DNA of 64,000 nucleotides, from NCBI RefSeq assembly GCF_014635245.1, contig NZ_BMCP01000007.1, positions 1-64,000 of the forward strand, written 5' to 3'. Under the pieces are notes generated by a model. That model made no database searches. It saw only the letters and a program-made list of their open reading frames with translations, and was not told the DNA's origin. A program made the position numbers and the translations under genes. Positions 1-8,738 of this stretch are shown here, one piece after another; within the stretch, counting starts at the first letter, position 1, and each line of letters starts with the position of its first letter. The stretch comes from Agaricicola taiwanensis. Its GTDB lineage: Bacteria > Pseudomonadota > Alphaproteobacteria > Rhizobiales > Methylopilaceae.

Positions 1-911
1 AAGGCGCGACCGAGGACAGCATCAAGGCCCATTACAAGGAGAAGACGGGCAAGGATCTGCCCGATGACTTCTTCACGAAGCCTTTCAAAGACCAGCTGAC
101 GTTCATTGAAGAGGCGGCCAGCAAGTCATCCGGGACGGACAGCACCAACTGGGGTCCTGACGAAGCCCCGAAGGTCGTCGCGCTGCTTCAAGAGTATGAT
201 GAGCTGCGCCGCGTGCCGGCCGAAGAAAGGACGGAGGAGCAAAAGACGCGGCTCCAGGAAGTGAGTACCGAGCTGAAAGAGAAGTACGGTCTCACCTCGT
301 TTGATTTCCTTTTCGGTGCGGGTAATGGCGCCGGCGTCCCAGGAGATCTACCGTACATCGCGCAGCTTATGGGCATGACCGAGACGGAAGGTGCGACGCA
401 GGAGAGCATCTCTGCCTATTACAAGGAGAAGACGGGCAAGGATCTGCCCGCCGACTTCTTCACGAAGCCCTTCGCGGAGCAACTGCCTATCATTGCGGAG
501 GCGGTCGGCAAGCCATCCGAAACCGAGAGTTCCGGCTGGGAGGCCAGTGAGGCCAGCACGGTTATCGACTTGCTGGAAGAGTATCACGAACTGATCAGTG
601 TGCCGGAGGCGAGCAGGACCGATCAGCAAAAGGATCGGATCGAGGAGATTGAGACGGGTCTGGCTAAATACGGCATTACTGATCCGGGCAATCTCTTCAG
701 GACGACCGATTTGCTGCCGGATGGAGTTCCGGGAGAGGACAAAATGATCGCCCTCCTGATGGGTATGGGCGAGCAAGAACGCATCACGCGAGGGAGCATC
801 AGCGAGTTCTACAAGGAGAAGACTGGCAAGGATCTGCCCGCCGACTTCTTCTCGAAACCCTTCGCGGAACAGCTGCCTATCATTGCCGAAGCAGCCGGCG
901 ATACTGAATAA
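1..911 (+). CDS. Tandem-repeat protein, 5' end outside window
   Basis: The reading frame is open from the first complete codon (position 3) to the TAA at 909-911, so the gene begins upstream of the window. The visible 302 residues contain three copies of a block reading approximately YKEKTGKDLPADFF followed by KPFAEQLPIIAEA. Their Tyr codons lie at 33, 420 and 810, giving periods of 387 and 390 nt, so the unit is about 130 residues. Between blocks lie charged, helix-prone segments with LLEEY-like and GLAKYGITDP-like stretches. No signal peptide, membrane segment or enzyme motif is visible in this part. I do not recognise a named domain. The downstream gene at 1213 encodes one degenerate unit of the same kind. 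A GTG at 213 is an internal codon, not the likely start. Function unknown. Confidence 0.85.
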   Translation, partial: GATEDSIKAHYKEKTGKDLPDDFFTKPFKDQLTFIEEAASKSSGTDSTNWGPDEAPKVVALLQEYDELRRVPAEERTEEQKTRLQEVSTELKEKYGLTSFDFLFGAGNGAGVPGDLPYIAQLMGMTETEGATQESISAYYKEKTGKDLPADFFTKPFAEQLPIIAEAVGKPSETESSGWEASEASTVIDLLEEYHELISVPEASRTDQQKDRIEEIETGLAKYGITDPGNLFRTTDLLPDGVPGEDKMIALLMGMGEQERITRGSISEFYKEKTGKDLPADFFSKPFAEQLPIIAEAAGDTE

Positions 912-930
912 ATAGCATTAGACTGCTGCG

Positions 931-965
931 ATGGCCCCGCTCCACCGGAACGGGGCCATTTTTTT
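931..965 (+). terminator. Intrinsic terminator of the repeat-protein gene
   Basis: An 8-bp GC-rich stem (932-939 with 951-958) closes an 11-nt loop and is followed by seven T residues. It lies 20 nt after the repeat-protein stop codon. Confidence 0.85.
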
Positions 966-1000
966 GCCACGGGATTTCCCGCATCGGTGATGAGTTCGTG

Positions 1001-1025
1001 AAACCCGCCGCGTCGGCGGGTTTTG
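1001..1025 (+). terminator. Second hairpin terminator
   Basis: A 10-bp perfect stem (1001-1010 with 1014-1023) has a 3-nt loop and a short T run. It may be a back-up terminator or the end of a short RNA. The 912-1212 gap holds this hairpin, the terminator before it and the putative promoter at 1132; no credible ORF was seen. Confidence 0.6.
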
Positions 1026-1131
1026 CATGTCAATGCCTGAGCTTCACGCTTCCGAAGAGCGCTGGAACGGCGGTCATCTATGATGGTGACGCCCATATTC
1101 GTGGTAATGGGCCGCAGGTTTTACCTGAAAC

Positions 1132-1156
1132 GGAACTCTCTCTTCTCCTTTCCATT
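1132..1156 (+). promoter_or_regulatory. EcfG-like stress promoter (one mismatch)
   Basis: GGAAC at 1132-1136, a 16-nt spacer, then CATT at 1153-1156. The alphaproteobacterial general-stress consensus is GGAAC-N16/17-CGTT, so one base of the -10 differs. It sits 57 nt upstream of the ATG at 1213 on the same strand. Confidence 0.45.
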
Positions 1157-1212
1157 GGTCTGATGACAGCGGCTGTGCCGCGGAACTTCGACCATAGAAA
1201 AAGGAGCAGTCG

Positions 1213-1665
1213 ATGTCCTTCACCGATGTCGTCAATCAACCTTACGTCCTGCCGGACCTCAACGGTCCCGATCAGACCTTTGACCCCCAGGCCCTCGCCG
1301 GAGGCCCTTCCTACGGCGCGCAGTGGCCCTACGACGTGGTGCAGGCCAATCGCGTTCTTGAACTCCTGCGCGAGCTCGGGCGCGCCGATAACGATCCCGC
1401 GCTGACATCCGCCATCGAGGCGGAACTAGCCGAATTCGGCATCAATGATCCCATGGGCGCGACCACACCCCAGCTCGTGGCGCAGCTTCTGGGGCTGGAA
1501 GATTATGCCCATGCGACGCGGGAGAGCGTGGAGCAGCTGCTGGATGGCCGCGGGATCGAACTCCCCCAGAACTTCTGGAACATCGGCCTTGACCAGAATT
1601 GGCAGGTGTTGGACGCTCTCGTGGAGGAGAATTCGCGCCCGCCACAGTCTCTGACAAGCGCTTGA
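1213..1665 (+). CDS. Single-unit relative of the upstream repeat protein
   Basis: Encodes 150 residues, no signal peptide. The ATG at 1213 is preceded by AAAGGAGCAG at 1199-1208, a strong ribosome-binding site, which fixes the start. Residues about 35-135 resemble one unit of the repeat protein ending at 911. Both run through a VLELL/VIDLL helix, an AEFGINDP/AKYGITDP turn, a VAQLLGL/IALLMGM helix and a TRESVEQLL/TRGSISEFY helix, and end in a PQNFWN/PADFFS element. The tandem gene and this one are therefore probably paralogues derived from one domain. I know of no named family. Expression may be stress-linked through the EcfG-like site upstream. Function unknown. Confidence 0.75.
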   Translation: MSFTDVVNQPYVLPDLNGPDQTFDPQALAGGPSYGAQWPYDVVQANRVLELLRELGRADNDPALTSAIEAELAEFGINDPMGATTPQLVAQLLGLEDYAHATRESVEQLLDGRGIELPQNFWNIGLDQNWQVLDALVEENSRPPQSLTSA

Positions 1666-2084
1666 GCGGTAATGCCTTGATGCGTGAAAGTGGGAGGAGG
1701 CGCTTCCACGGCCGCCGTGCTTCGAGGGCGCGACGGGCCGGTCGGCCTCACTCTCCAGCCAGGGCCGGAGCGGGGCACCCACGCGAACGGGAAAATGGCT
1801 TTCAACCGAACGGTTTGCAGCTGCTTTTCCTAGGCTATGCGATCGCGGCGTGATATAAGAAAATCGAAATATTAAGATCATCCCGGAAGAGGGATTGCGC
1901 CCGCGCGATGAGCTGATATTTTATTGCCCTTGCTAAATGTCCGGATGAGATTATATTAAGGCCATCGATTATTGCTTGTGACCTTTGGTTGAGCGCCTCG
2001 CTCGTTCCGATTTCCCTTTCAACATCGATTGGCCGGATGATGGACGTTCGGCGACATCACTACGCGATTTGAAGGAAAATCGTC
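1666..2084. other. Non-coding gap before the cold-shock gene
   Basis: These 419 bases hold no credible ORF. The stretch about 1850-1970 is noticeably richer in A and T than its surroundings and probably contains the cold-shock promoter and the long 5' leader usual for such genes. I could not assign a clear -35/-10 pair. Confidence 0.4.
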
Positions 2085-2294
2085 ATGAATACAGGAACCG
2101 TGAAGTGGTTCAATAGCACCAAGGGCTTCGGCTTCATTCAACCCGACCAGGGTGGCGGCGATGTGTTCGTTCACATCTCGGCAGTCGAAAAGGCCGGCAT
2201 GTACGGCCTCAACGAAGGCCAGAAGCTGCAGTATGAGCTGGTGCAGGACAAGAGGTCTGGAAAGACCTCGGCTGGAAATCTCCAGGCCGTCTGA
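2085..2294 (+). CDS. CspA-family cold-shock protein
   Basis: A 69-residue single cold-shock domain, the usual length for CspA-type nucleic-acid chaperones that melt RNA secondary structure in the cytoplasm. RNP1 (KGFGFI, residues about 14-19) and RNP2 (VFVHI, about 28-32) are intact, and the protein starts with the typical TGTVKWFN strand. The ATG follows GAAGGAAA at about 2071-2078. It is monocistronic with its own terminator at 2346. Which of the several paralogues usual in this order it represents cannot be told. Confidence 0.95.
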   Translation: MNTGTVKWFNSTKGFGFIQPDQGGGDVFVHISAVEKAGMYGLNEGQKLQYELVQDKRSGKTSAGNLQAV

Positions 2295-2345
2295 TTTGCA
2301 TTTGCCTACGCTGACCACGGATGTACTGGCAGCGAATGGCTTGGA

Positions 2346-2376
2346 AAAGGTCGGGATCAGCCCGGCCTTTTTTGTT
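2346..2376 (+). terminator. Intrinsic terminator of the cold-shock gene
   Basis: A stem of about 10 bp with one G-T wobble (AAAGGTCGGG pairing with CCCGGCCTTT, 2347-2370) is followed by a T run. Confidence 0.8.
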
Positions 2377-2439
2377 TCTTAAGGCGGACTTGCCGCTCGA
2401 TCGGCCGTGCCCGAGCCTTACCTGAAAGAGGAGCAGCCG

Positions 2440-2676
2440 ATGGCCGCTACCAAGGACAAATTCTTCGATGCCGCCAAGATCCCGCCTCGTGATCGTGCGG
2501 CCATCACCGACGACACGGCCAAGGCGATCATCGCAGCGGAGGCCAAGGCCCGCGCGAAGAAGACCGAGAAGCTGCGTGAGCTGCGCCTGCAGGCAGAGGC
2601 GGCCAATCCCGCGCCTGCTCCGGCTCCCAAAAAGGCCAAAGCTGCCGCAAGGAAGCGGAAGACCGTGGCGGGCTGA
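2440..2676 (+). CDS. Small Ala/Lys-rich protein
   Basis: Encodes 78 residues. The ATG at 2440 is preceded by AAGAGGAGCAG (2426-2435), which is better supported than the in-frame GTG at 2407. The N-terminal half is helical and charged; the C-terminal third is an Ala-Pro and Lys-rich tail (PAPAPKKAKAAARKRK) like those of nucleic-acid-binding or histone-H1-like proteins. No known domain is recognised. It lies just upstream of ku-ligD in the same direction, but the EcfG promoter at 2744 separates them. DNA binding is only a suggestion from composition. Confidence 0.65.
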   Translation: MAATKDKFFDAAKIPPRDRAAITDDTAKAIIAAEAKARAKKTEKLRELRLQAEAANPAPAPAPKKAKAAARKRKTVAG

Positions 2677-2743
2677 AACGCCTTCCTGTTTTTTCTCCCT
2701 GAACCATATGGCGCCTCTCGCCTGAACGACTTGCCAACGGCGG

Positions 2744-2769
2744 GGAACGCCACCGGCCCATCACGCGTT
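2744..2769 (+). promoter_or_regulatory. EcfG stress promoter of ku-ligD (perfect consensus)
   Basis: GGAAC at 2744-2748, a 17-nt spacer and CGTT at 2766-2769 match the general-stress sigma consensus exactly. The -10 element ends 35 nt before the ku ATG, a normal distance. End-joining genes are known to belong to the general stress regulon in Sinorhizobium meliloti, which fits. Confidence 0.75.
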
Positions 2770-2804
2770 TCGTCCTCTCCTCAGCGTGCGTTTCGGGAGA
2801 GGTG

Positions 2805-3665
2805 ATGGCACCGCGAGCCAACTGGAAGGGCGTCTTGAAGGTTGCGGAGCTTTCCTGCCCCGTGGCCCTCTATACCGCTGCCTCGACCTCCGATCGTGTC
2901 GCCTTCCACACCATCAACCGCGCCACCGGTCATCGCGTGCACCGGCAGTTCGTGGATTCCGCGACCGGCAAACCCGTGGAGCGGGAGGACCAGGTCAAGG
3001 GCTACGAGCTCGGAGCCGACGACTACATCATGCTGGAAGGCGATGAAGTGGCCGCCGCCGTGCCGGAGAGCGATAAGACGCTTGCGGTCGATACCTTCAT
3101 CGCCTGCCCCGAAGTCGATGATGTCTTTTTCGACAAACCCTACTATCTGGCGCCGTCCGCTCCTCATGCCGAGGAGGCATTCGTGCTCATCCGTGAAGGC
3201 ATGCGCGCCAAGAAAGTTGCCGCGCTGGCGCAGACGGTTCTGTTCCGCCGGGTTCGTACGCTGCTGATCCGGCCTCATGGTGAGGGCCTCATCGCCAACA
3301 CGCTTTCCTTCGATTACGAGGTGCGTTCGGCCAAAGAGGTTTTCAGCGACATCACCGATTTCAAGATCGCGGGCGAGATGCTGGACCTTGCCAAGCACAT
3401 CATCGACACCAAGAAGGGTGAGTTCGATCCGGCTGAATTCGACGATCGCTACGAGGCGGCGTTGGCCGAGTTGATCAAGGCCAAGGCCGAGGGCCGCAAG
3501 ATCACGCCGCGCAAGGAGCCGAAGCGCGAGAAGGTGGTGGATCTCATGGAGGCGCTCCGGGCCAGTGCCGGCGTGAAAGAGGCGAAGAAGCAGGCGCCGA
3601 AGAAACGCGCGGCAGCCGCCCGCAGCAGGTCCAGAGCGCAAGAGCCGCGGCGGAAGGCGAGCTGA
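2805..3665 (+). CDS. ku: Ku, DNA end-binding protein of NHEJ
   Basis: Encodes 286 residues, the usual length of bacterial Ku, a homodimeric ring that threads onto double-strand break ends and recruits LigD. The N-terminus APRANWKGVLK, the FHTINRATGHRV strand, the VDSATGKPVEREDQVKGYE segment and the DYIMLEGDE turn are typical of the family. The C-terminal 40 residues are a Lys/Arg/Ala tail, as in other bacterial Ku proteins. ATG 2805 is preferred; GTG 2802 immediately before it overlaps the ribosome-binding site GGGAGAGG. It is transcribed with ligD (3-nt gap). A second ku lies at 9078 on the other strand, a multiplicity also seen in rhizobia. Confidence 0.95.
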   Translation: MAPRANWKGVLKVAELSCPVALYTAASTSDRVAFHTINRATGHRVHRQFVDSATGKPVEREDQVKGYELGADDYIMLEGDEVAAAVPESDKTLAVDTFIACPEVDDVFFDKPYYLAPSAPHAEEAFVLIREGMRAKKVAALAQTVLFRRVRTLLIRPHGEGLIANTLSFDYEVRSAKEVFSDITDFKIAGEMLDLAKHIIDTKKGEFDPAEFDDRYEAALAELIKAKAEGRKITPRKEPKREKVVDLMEALRASAGVKEAKKQAPKKRAAAARSRSRAQEPRRKAS

Positions 3666-3668
3666 TCC

Positions 3669-6269
3669 ATGGCGCTGGAGGCCTATAACGCCAAACGCGA
3701 TTTCAAGGCCACGCGTGAACCGAAGGGTCGCGTCGCCCGGAAGGCCGGCAACAGCTTCGTTATCCAGAAGCACGACGCGCGGCGGCTGCATTACGATTTC
3801 CGGCTGGAGATGGATGGCGTCCTGAAAAGCTGGGCGGTGACGCGGGGCCCGAGCCTGATGCCCGGTGACAAGCGGCTCGCCGTTCATGTGGAGGACCATC
3901 CGCTGGATTACGGCACCTTCGAGGGCACCATTCCCAAGGGCGAATATGGCGGCGGCACCGTGATCGTGTGGGATCGCGGCATCTGGAAGCCGATCCATGA
4001 CCCGCACAAGGGTTACGCCAAGGGGCATCTGGAATTCGAGCTGGAAGGCGAGAAGCTCCGTGGACGCTGGCACCTCATCCGCCTCGCCGGCAAGCCGCGC
4101 GAGAAGCGCGAGAACTGGCTGCTCATCAAAGGCGATGACGAATTCGCCCGTGAGGAGGGGGAGGGCGACATCCTGGAAGAACGCCCGGAATCGGTGAAGA
4201 CCGGCCGCACCATCGACGAGGTCGCGGGCGAAGAGCCCGGCTGGTCGTCGAAGAAGGGGCGGTTGCGGCCCGAGACGGGCGATGAGAACGGGCCTGTTCC
4301 GGCGAAGATGACGGCCAAGGCCAAAGCCAAACCGAAATCGTCCACCAAGACTGGGGCCGCCGCCCGTGCTTCGGGGCAAGCGGTCGAGACGGTGGAGCTC
4401 GATCCTTCCGCGCTGAAGGGCGCGAAGAAGGGCCCGTTGCCCGACTTTCTGGAGCCCATGCTGGCCAAGCTCGTCTCCGCGCCGCCTTCCGGCGCCGAAT
4501 GGATCCACGAGATCAAGTTCGACGGCTATCGCCTGCAGGCTCGTATCGAGGCAGGACGGCTCAAGCTGCTGACCCGCAGCGGCCTCGACTGGACCAAGAA
4601 GTTCGGAAAGGACGTGGTGGAGGCCTTGAAGGCGCTGCCCGCCGGCACGGCGCTGCTCGATGGCGAACTGGTGGTGGAGAACAGCAATGGAGCGTCCGAT
4701 TTCTCCGCGCTGCAGGCCGATCTGTCCGAAGGGCGGTTCGATCGTTTCGTCTTCTACCTGTTCGATCTGCTTTACCTCGACGGCTATGATCTGACGCGCG
4801 TTCCGCTGGTGGAGCGCAAGCGCCTGTTGGAGCAGCTCATCGGCGGCGAGTCTCGCCTGCTGCGCTATTCCAGCCATTTCGATGAGAACGGCGATCTGGT
4901 GCTGAACCACGCCTGCCGTCTCAGCCTGGAGGGCGTCGTTTCCAAGCTTGCCGAGGGGCCCTATCGCGCGGGGCGTGGCCGGTCCTGGATCAAATCGAAA
5001 TGTTCGCTCCGCCAGGAGTTCGTGGTGGCGGGCTATGTGCCCTCCACAACCTCGCGCAAGGCCATCGGCTCCCTGATCATGGGGGTTTACGACGATGACG
5101 GAAATCTCATCCACGTCGGCCGCGTCGGCACCGGCTATTCCGCCGTGGTGGCCGAGGACCTCTTCCGGCGTCTAGAGCGCATGCGGATCGACCAGAGCCC
5201 CTTTGCCGCCAAGCTGACGGCGGAGGAGCGGCGCCAGGCGCGCTATGTGCGTCCGGACCTGGTGGCGGAGGTTGAATTTCGGGCCTGGACCGGCGACGGC
5301 CATCTGCGCCATGCGGCCTTTCGCGGGTTGCGCGAGGACAAGGACCCCAAGGAGATCCGCCGCGAACTGGCGAAAAGCAGCGCGGCGTCCGCCGCGCCCA
5401 AGCCGCCGCGGCGCACGGTGAAGCTGACGCATCCCGACCGGATCTATTGGCCGGAGGAGGGCGTCACCAAGGAGGGGCTCGCGGACTATTACGCCGAGGT
5501 GTGGCGGCACATCGCACCCTATATCGTCGGCCGGGCGCTGGCCCTGCTGCGCTGCCCGAGCGGGATCGACGGCGAGAAGTTCTTCCAGAAGCATGCCTGG
5601 AAGGGGCTGAACCCCAACATCGTCCTGGTGAAGGATCCCAAGGACAAGGACGATGCACCGCTCGTCAGCATCAATGATCTCGATGGGCTGATGGGGCTCG
5701 TGCAGTCGGCCACCCTCGAAATCCACCCCTGGGGCTCCACCGTGGCCAATTGGGAGAAGCCGGACACCATCATCATGGATCTCGATCCCGGCGACGGTGT
5801 CAGCTGGGAGGCGGTGATCGAGGCCGCCCACGAGGTGCGGGCGCGCCTGGAGGATGCCGGGCTGACGGCGTTCGTGAAAACCTCCGGCGGCAAGGGCCTC
5901 CATGTGGTCGCGCCGCTGAAGCCGAAGGCGGAGTGGCCGGAGGTGAAGGCCTTCACCAAGGCGATCGCCGAGGCCATGGCATTCGATGGTCCCGACCGCT
6001 ATGTGGCGACCATCACCAAGTCGAAGCGCAAGGGCAAGATCCTGGTGGATTATCTCAGGAACCAGCGCGGCGCGACGGCGGTGGCGGCCTATTCCACCCG
6101 GGCGCGCCCCGGCGCGGCGGTCTCCGCTCCGCTCGCCTGGGACGAACTCTCGCCCGGCATCGGTCCGGCCTATTTCACGGTGGAGAACATGCCGACCCGG
6201 CTCTCGGCACTGAGCGCGGATCCCTGGGACGGCTTCCGCAAGGCGGCGGCGGTGTGGAAGGCCAAGTAA
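3669..6269 (+). CDS. ligD: ATP-dependent DNA ligase D, three-domain
   Basis: Encodes 866 residues in the order phosphoesterase, ligase, polymerase. The phosphoesterase (about 1-190) has the H35/H41/D43 cluster and H77 expected for end trimming. A Lys/Ala linker leads to the ligase, whose nucleotidyl-transferase motif EIKFDGYR places the adenylated lysine at K283. The archaeo-eukaryotic-primase-type polymerase starts near residue 575; its metal ligands are D704 and D706 (DLDPGDG), followed by SGGKGLHVV. With Ku it repairs double-strand breaks by non-homologous end joining. It starts 3 nt after ku, so the two share the EcfG promoter at 2744. No truncation or frameshift is visible. Long antisense ORFs over it are shadows of high GC. 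Confidence 0.97.
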   Translation: MALEAYNAKRDFKATREPKGRVARKAGNSFVIQKHDARRLHYDFRLEMDGVLKSWAVTRGPSLMPGDKRLAVHVEDHPLDYGTFEGTIPKGEYGGGTVIVWDRGIWKPIHDPHKGYAKGHLEFELEGEKLRGRWHLIRLAGKPREKRENWLLIKGDDEFAREEGEGDILEERPESVKTGRTIDEVAGEEPGWSSKKGRLRPETGDENGPVPAKMTAKAKAKPKSSTKTGAAARASGQAVETVELDPSALKGAKKGPLPDFLEPMLAKLVSAPPSGAEWIHEIKFDGYRLQARIEAGRLKLLTRSGLDWTKKFGKDVVEALKALPAGTALLDGELVVENSNGASDFSALQADLSEGRFDRFVFYLFDLLYLDGYDLTRVPLVERKRLLEQLIGGESRLLRYSSHFDENGDLVLNHACRLSLEGVVSKLAEGPYRAGRGRSWIKSKCSLRQEFVVAGYVPSTTSRKAIGSLIMGVYDDDGNLIHVGRVGTGYSAVVAEDLFRRLERMRIDQSPFAAKLTAEERRQARYVRPDLVAEVEFRAWTGDGHLRHAAFRGLREDKDPKEIRRELAKSSAASAAPKPPRRTVKLTHPDRIYWPEEGVTKEGLADYYAEVWRHIAPYIVGRALALLRCPSGIDGEKFFQKHAWKGLNPNIVLVKDPKDKDDAPLVSINDLDGLMGLVQSATLEIHPWGSTVANWEKPDTIIMDLDPGDGVSWEAVIEAAHEVRARLEDAGLTAFVKTSGGKGLHVVAPLKPKAEWPEVKAFTKAIAEAMAFDGPDRYVATITKSKRKGKILVDYLRNQRGATAVAAYSTRARPGAAVSAPLAWDELSPGIGPAYFTVENMPTRLSALSADPWDGFRKAAAVWKAK

Positions 6270-6279
6270 AGCGCCTAGT

Positions 6280-7641
6280 CTATCCGCCGCTCGCGACGGT
6301 CAGCTCCACCTTCAGGCCGCCTAGACTGGAGCGGTCAAAGCAAAGCTGCGCACCATAGGCCCCGGCGATGTCGCTGACGATGGCAAGACCAAGCCCGGCG
6401 CTGCCTGTCTCATCGAAGCGGCGGCCCCGGCCGGCGAGCGCCGCGAGACGGGCGTCATCCACTCCCGGCCCGTCGTCCTCGATCCGCAGCGTCATGCCGC
6501 GGGCCTCACGCTCCGCGCTGACCTGAACCCTGGTGCGGGCCGCGCGGAGGGCGTTCTCCATGAGATTGCCCAGGATCTCGGCGAGGTCTTCGGCACGCAT
6601 GGGCCAGACCATATCGGGCGCCACGCTCATCTCGATGGCGATGTGCTCGCCGCGCGGCGTGCGGGCGAGGGTGCGCGAGACCGCATCCACCGCTGAGGCA
6701 AGAGGCACCGTGACCAGTGGGTCTGGCTGATGACGAAGGCGCGCACGGGCGAGCTCCCGCTCCACCGTCCGGCGCATCTGCACGGCCACCGCCTCGATGT
6801 CGGCGGCGATCTCCTGTTCACCCTTCGCTCGCAGGCGGGCGACATCGCTGGCAAGCGCCGTCAGCGGCGTGCGCAGCCCATGGGCAAGATCCGCCGCGCG
6901 GTCGCGGGCGCGGATCATCTCGGCTTCCTGAGCTTCCAGAAGCGTGTTCACCTCGGCGACCAATGGGGCAATCTCGCTCGGCACCTCCACCGCAAGATGC
7001 TTTTCCCGGCCCGCGCGCACTGCGGCCAGAGCTTCGCGCACGCGCGCGAGCGGCTTCAGGCCCAGACCCACCTGCACCCAGGCTGCGATGAGGATGAGAG
7101 CGGCGAGGAGGAGAATGCCAGGTATGAGATCGCGTGCGAAACCCTCGCGGAGCGCGGCAAGCTCGGCCCTGTCGATGGCGGCGGCGATGCGGAAGGAGCG
7201 CTCGCCTCCAGGCCCGGCCAGTACGACGGTGCGGGCATGGATTAGGGCCTCTGCGCCCTCCGGCGTTGCGCCGCGATAGCTTGCAATGACGCCCGGCGCG
7301 GCGGTGGCCGTGGGGGCGGGGAGGGTGCCGTCCCACAGCGAGCGGGAGCGCAGCATCTTGCCTCCCGTCACATCGGTGATCTGCCAGTAGAGGCCGGAGA
7401 GCGGGCGCTGGAAGCGTGAATCTGAAGGTTCACGGGCGAGAGTGGGGGCACCCGCGGCATCGATCCGCAGCGCGCCGGCAAGCTGGGCGATATGGGTGTC
7501 GAGCTCCTGCCCCAGCCGGCGCTCGACGTGGCGGCCGAAGAGATCGATCAGGCCCGCGCCGGCCAGACCGATGGCAAGGAGCGTTCCCAGGGTGGCGAAG
7601 ATGAGAAGGCGCAGGCGGATCGAGCGCGACAGCACCTTCAT
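6280..7641 (-). CDS. Membrane sensor histidine kinase
   Basis: Encodes 453 residues. A first membrane helix (about 12-33), a periplasmic sensor of about 140 residues, a second helix (about 172-193), HAMP-like sequence, a dimerisation domain with H254 in LAHGLRTPLTAL, and a C-terminal ATPase domain with NLMENALRAA, DDGPG and GSAGLGLAI boxes. It is an inner-membrane kinase partnered with the response regulator just upstream: the ATG overlaps the regulator's stop by 4 nt. Two small PepSY-like exported proteins next door suggest an envelope or cation signal, as in PhoQ-like systems, but the ligand cannot be read from the sequence. Confidence 0.9.
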   Translation of the reverse strand: MKVLSRSIRLRLLIFATLGTLLAIGLAGAGLIDLFGRHVERRLGQELDTHIAQLAGALRIDAAGAPTLAREPSDSRFQRPLSGLYWQITDVTGGKMLRSRSLWDGTLPAPTATAAPGVIASYRGATPEGAEALIHARTVVLAGPGGERSFRIAAAIDRAELAALREGFARDLIPGILLLAALILIAAWVQVGLGLKPLARVREALAAVRAGREKHLAVEVPSEIAPLVAEVNTLLEAQEAEMIRARDRAADLAHGLRTPLTALASDVARLRAKGEQEIAADIEAVAVQMRRTVERELARARLRHQPDPLVTVPLASAVDAVSRTLARTPRGEHIAIEMSVAPDMVWPMRAEDLAEILGNLMENALRAARTRVQVSAEREARGMTLRIEDDGPGVDDARLAALAGRGRRFDETGSAGLGLAIVSDIAGAYGAQLCFDRSSLGGLKVELTVASGG

Positions 7642-8324
7642 GACGCACTGTCGGGCGCGGACATGATGTAGCCGAAGCCGCGCCGGGTCTCGATGCTGCC
7701 GGCCCCGAGCTTGCGGCGGACGCGGCCGACCAGAACCTCGACGGCATTGGATTCACGCTCGTAATGTTCAGCCTGGAGCTGCTCGGCCAGTTCCTGCTGC
7801 GGCACCACGCGGCCGGAATGGTGCATGAGATAGGCGACCAGCCGATATTCCTGCGGTGAGAGCGCCACGGCGGCACCCTTCACGGTCACGCGCATCTGGC
7901 GCGGGTCGAGCATGATCTCGCCGATCTGGAGCGCGGGCGCGGCATGGCCGTTGTTGCGGCGGATGACGGCGCGCAGCCGCGCCAGCAACTCCTCCATGGC
8001 GAAGGGCTTCGGCAGATAATCATCGGCCCCGGCGTCGATGCCCTCCACGCGCTCGGCCCAGGTGCCGCGCGCGGTGAGGACCAGCACGGGAAAGGCGCGC
8101 CCGCTCGCCCGCCAGCGCTTCAGCACCGACATGCCGTCCATGCCGGGAAGCCCAAGATCAAGGACCGCCGCGGCATAATCTTCGGTGTCGCCGCGAAACC
8201 AGGCCTCCTCGCCATTGGCCTCGGCATCCACCAGATAACCGGCGGCATCCAGCGCGGCGGCCACATCGCGCGAAATGCGGGCATCGTCCTCCACAAGCAG
8301 GATGCGCAACGGATCAGTCCTCAT
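7638..8324 (-). CDS. OmpR/PhoB-family response regulator
   Basis: Encodes 228 residues: receiver (about 1-120) with phosphoacceptor D56 in VLDLGLPGMDG and K in LPKPF, then a winged-helix DNA-binding domain with VEVLVGRVRRKLG and the RGFGYI wing. The frame stays open far upstream, but ATG 8324 is chosen because the homology starts there, a GAAGAGG ribosome-binding site precedes it, and it overlaps the end of the PepSY gene by 11 nt in a normal operon overlap. Cognate kinase downstream, overlapping by 4 nt. Confidence 0.93.
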   Translation of the reverse strand: MRTDPLRILLVEDDARISRDVAAALDAAGYLVDAEANGEEAWFRGDTEDYAAAVLDLGLPGMDGMSVLKRWRASGRAFPVLVLTARGTWAERVEGIDAGADDYLPKPFAMEELLARLRAVIRRNNGHAAPALQIGEIMLDPRQMRVTVKGAAVALSPQEYRLVAYLMHHSGRVVPQQELAEQLQAEHYERESNAVEVLVGRVRRKLGAGSIETRRGFGYIMSAPDSAS

Positions 8325-8625
8325 CCTCTTCGTCGACATCGAGAATGCGCCCGGTGCGGCCGTCGACGCCGAGTTCAACGATCCTCCCGTTGGGACGCAG
8401 GAGGCGGATCTCGTACTCCGGTGCATCGTCATCGCTGTCAAGCTCAACCTCCAGCACCTCGCCCGGATAGCGCGCCCGGACACGATCGAGGATGCGCGCG
8501 AGCGGCATGAGACGGCCTGCCTCGATCCCGGCACGCGCGCGATCGGCATCGTCATCGGCCTGGGCGGCGCCGAGACAAAAACCGAAAAAGACGAGCGAGA
8601 GGAGGGCGAGCCTGCGCGGGAGCAT
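8314..8625 (-). CDS. Exported PepSY-like small protein
   Basis: Encodes 103 residues: an N-terminal signal peptide (LALLSLVFFGFCLGAAQA) and a mature part that reads as one PepSY-type domain (ILDRVRARYPGEVLEVELD, then YEIRLLRPNGRIVELGVDG) ending in an acidic tail. PepSY proteins are periplasmic and often modulate neighbouring proteases or sensors. It is the first gene of the operon with the response regulator and kinase and is divergent from a second PepSY-like gene at 8739. A role as input or feedback for the kinase is inferred from position only. Confidence 0.8.
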   Translation of the reverse strand: MLPRRLALLSLVFFGFCLGAAQADDDADRARAGIEAGRLMPLARILDRVRARYPGEVLEVELDSDDDAPEYEIRLLRPNGRIVELGVDGRTGRILDVDEEDED

Positions 8626-8738
8626 CCGTCACCCTGGCATGGGCAAGATGACAGAAGGCTGACAGCGGGGCTCAGCGATCCGTCATGGCGGCTCCGGCAC
8701 AAATGGCTCCACCACGTCACGAGCCAAAGGAGATAATG

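Noticed and set aside
2781-5114. 777-codon open frame antisense to ku and ligD
   Set aside because: It is a shadow of GC-rich codons: the sense genes have clear family motifs throughout, while the antisense product is low-complexity and matches no fold.
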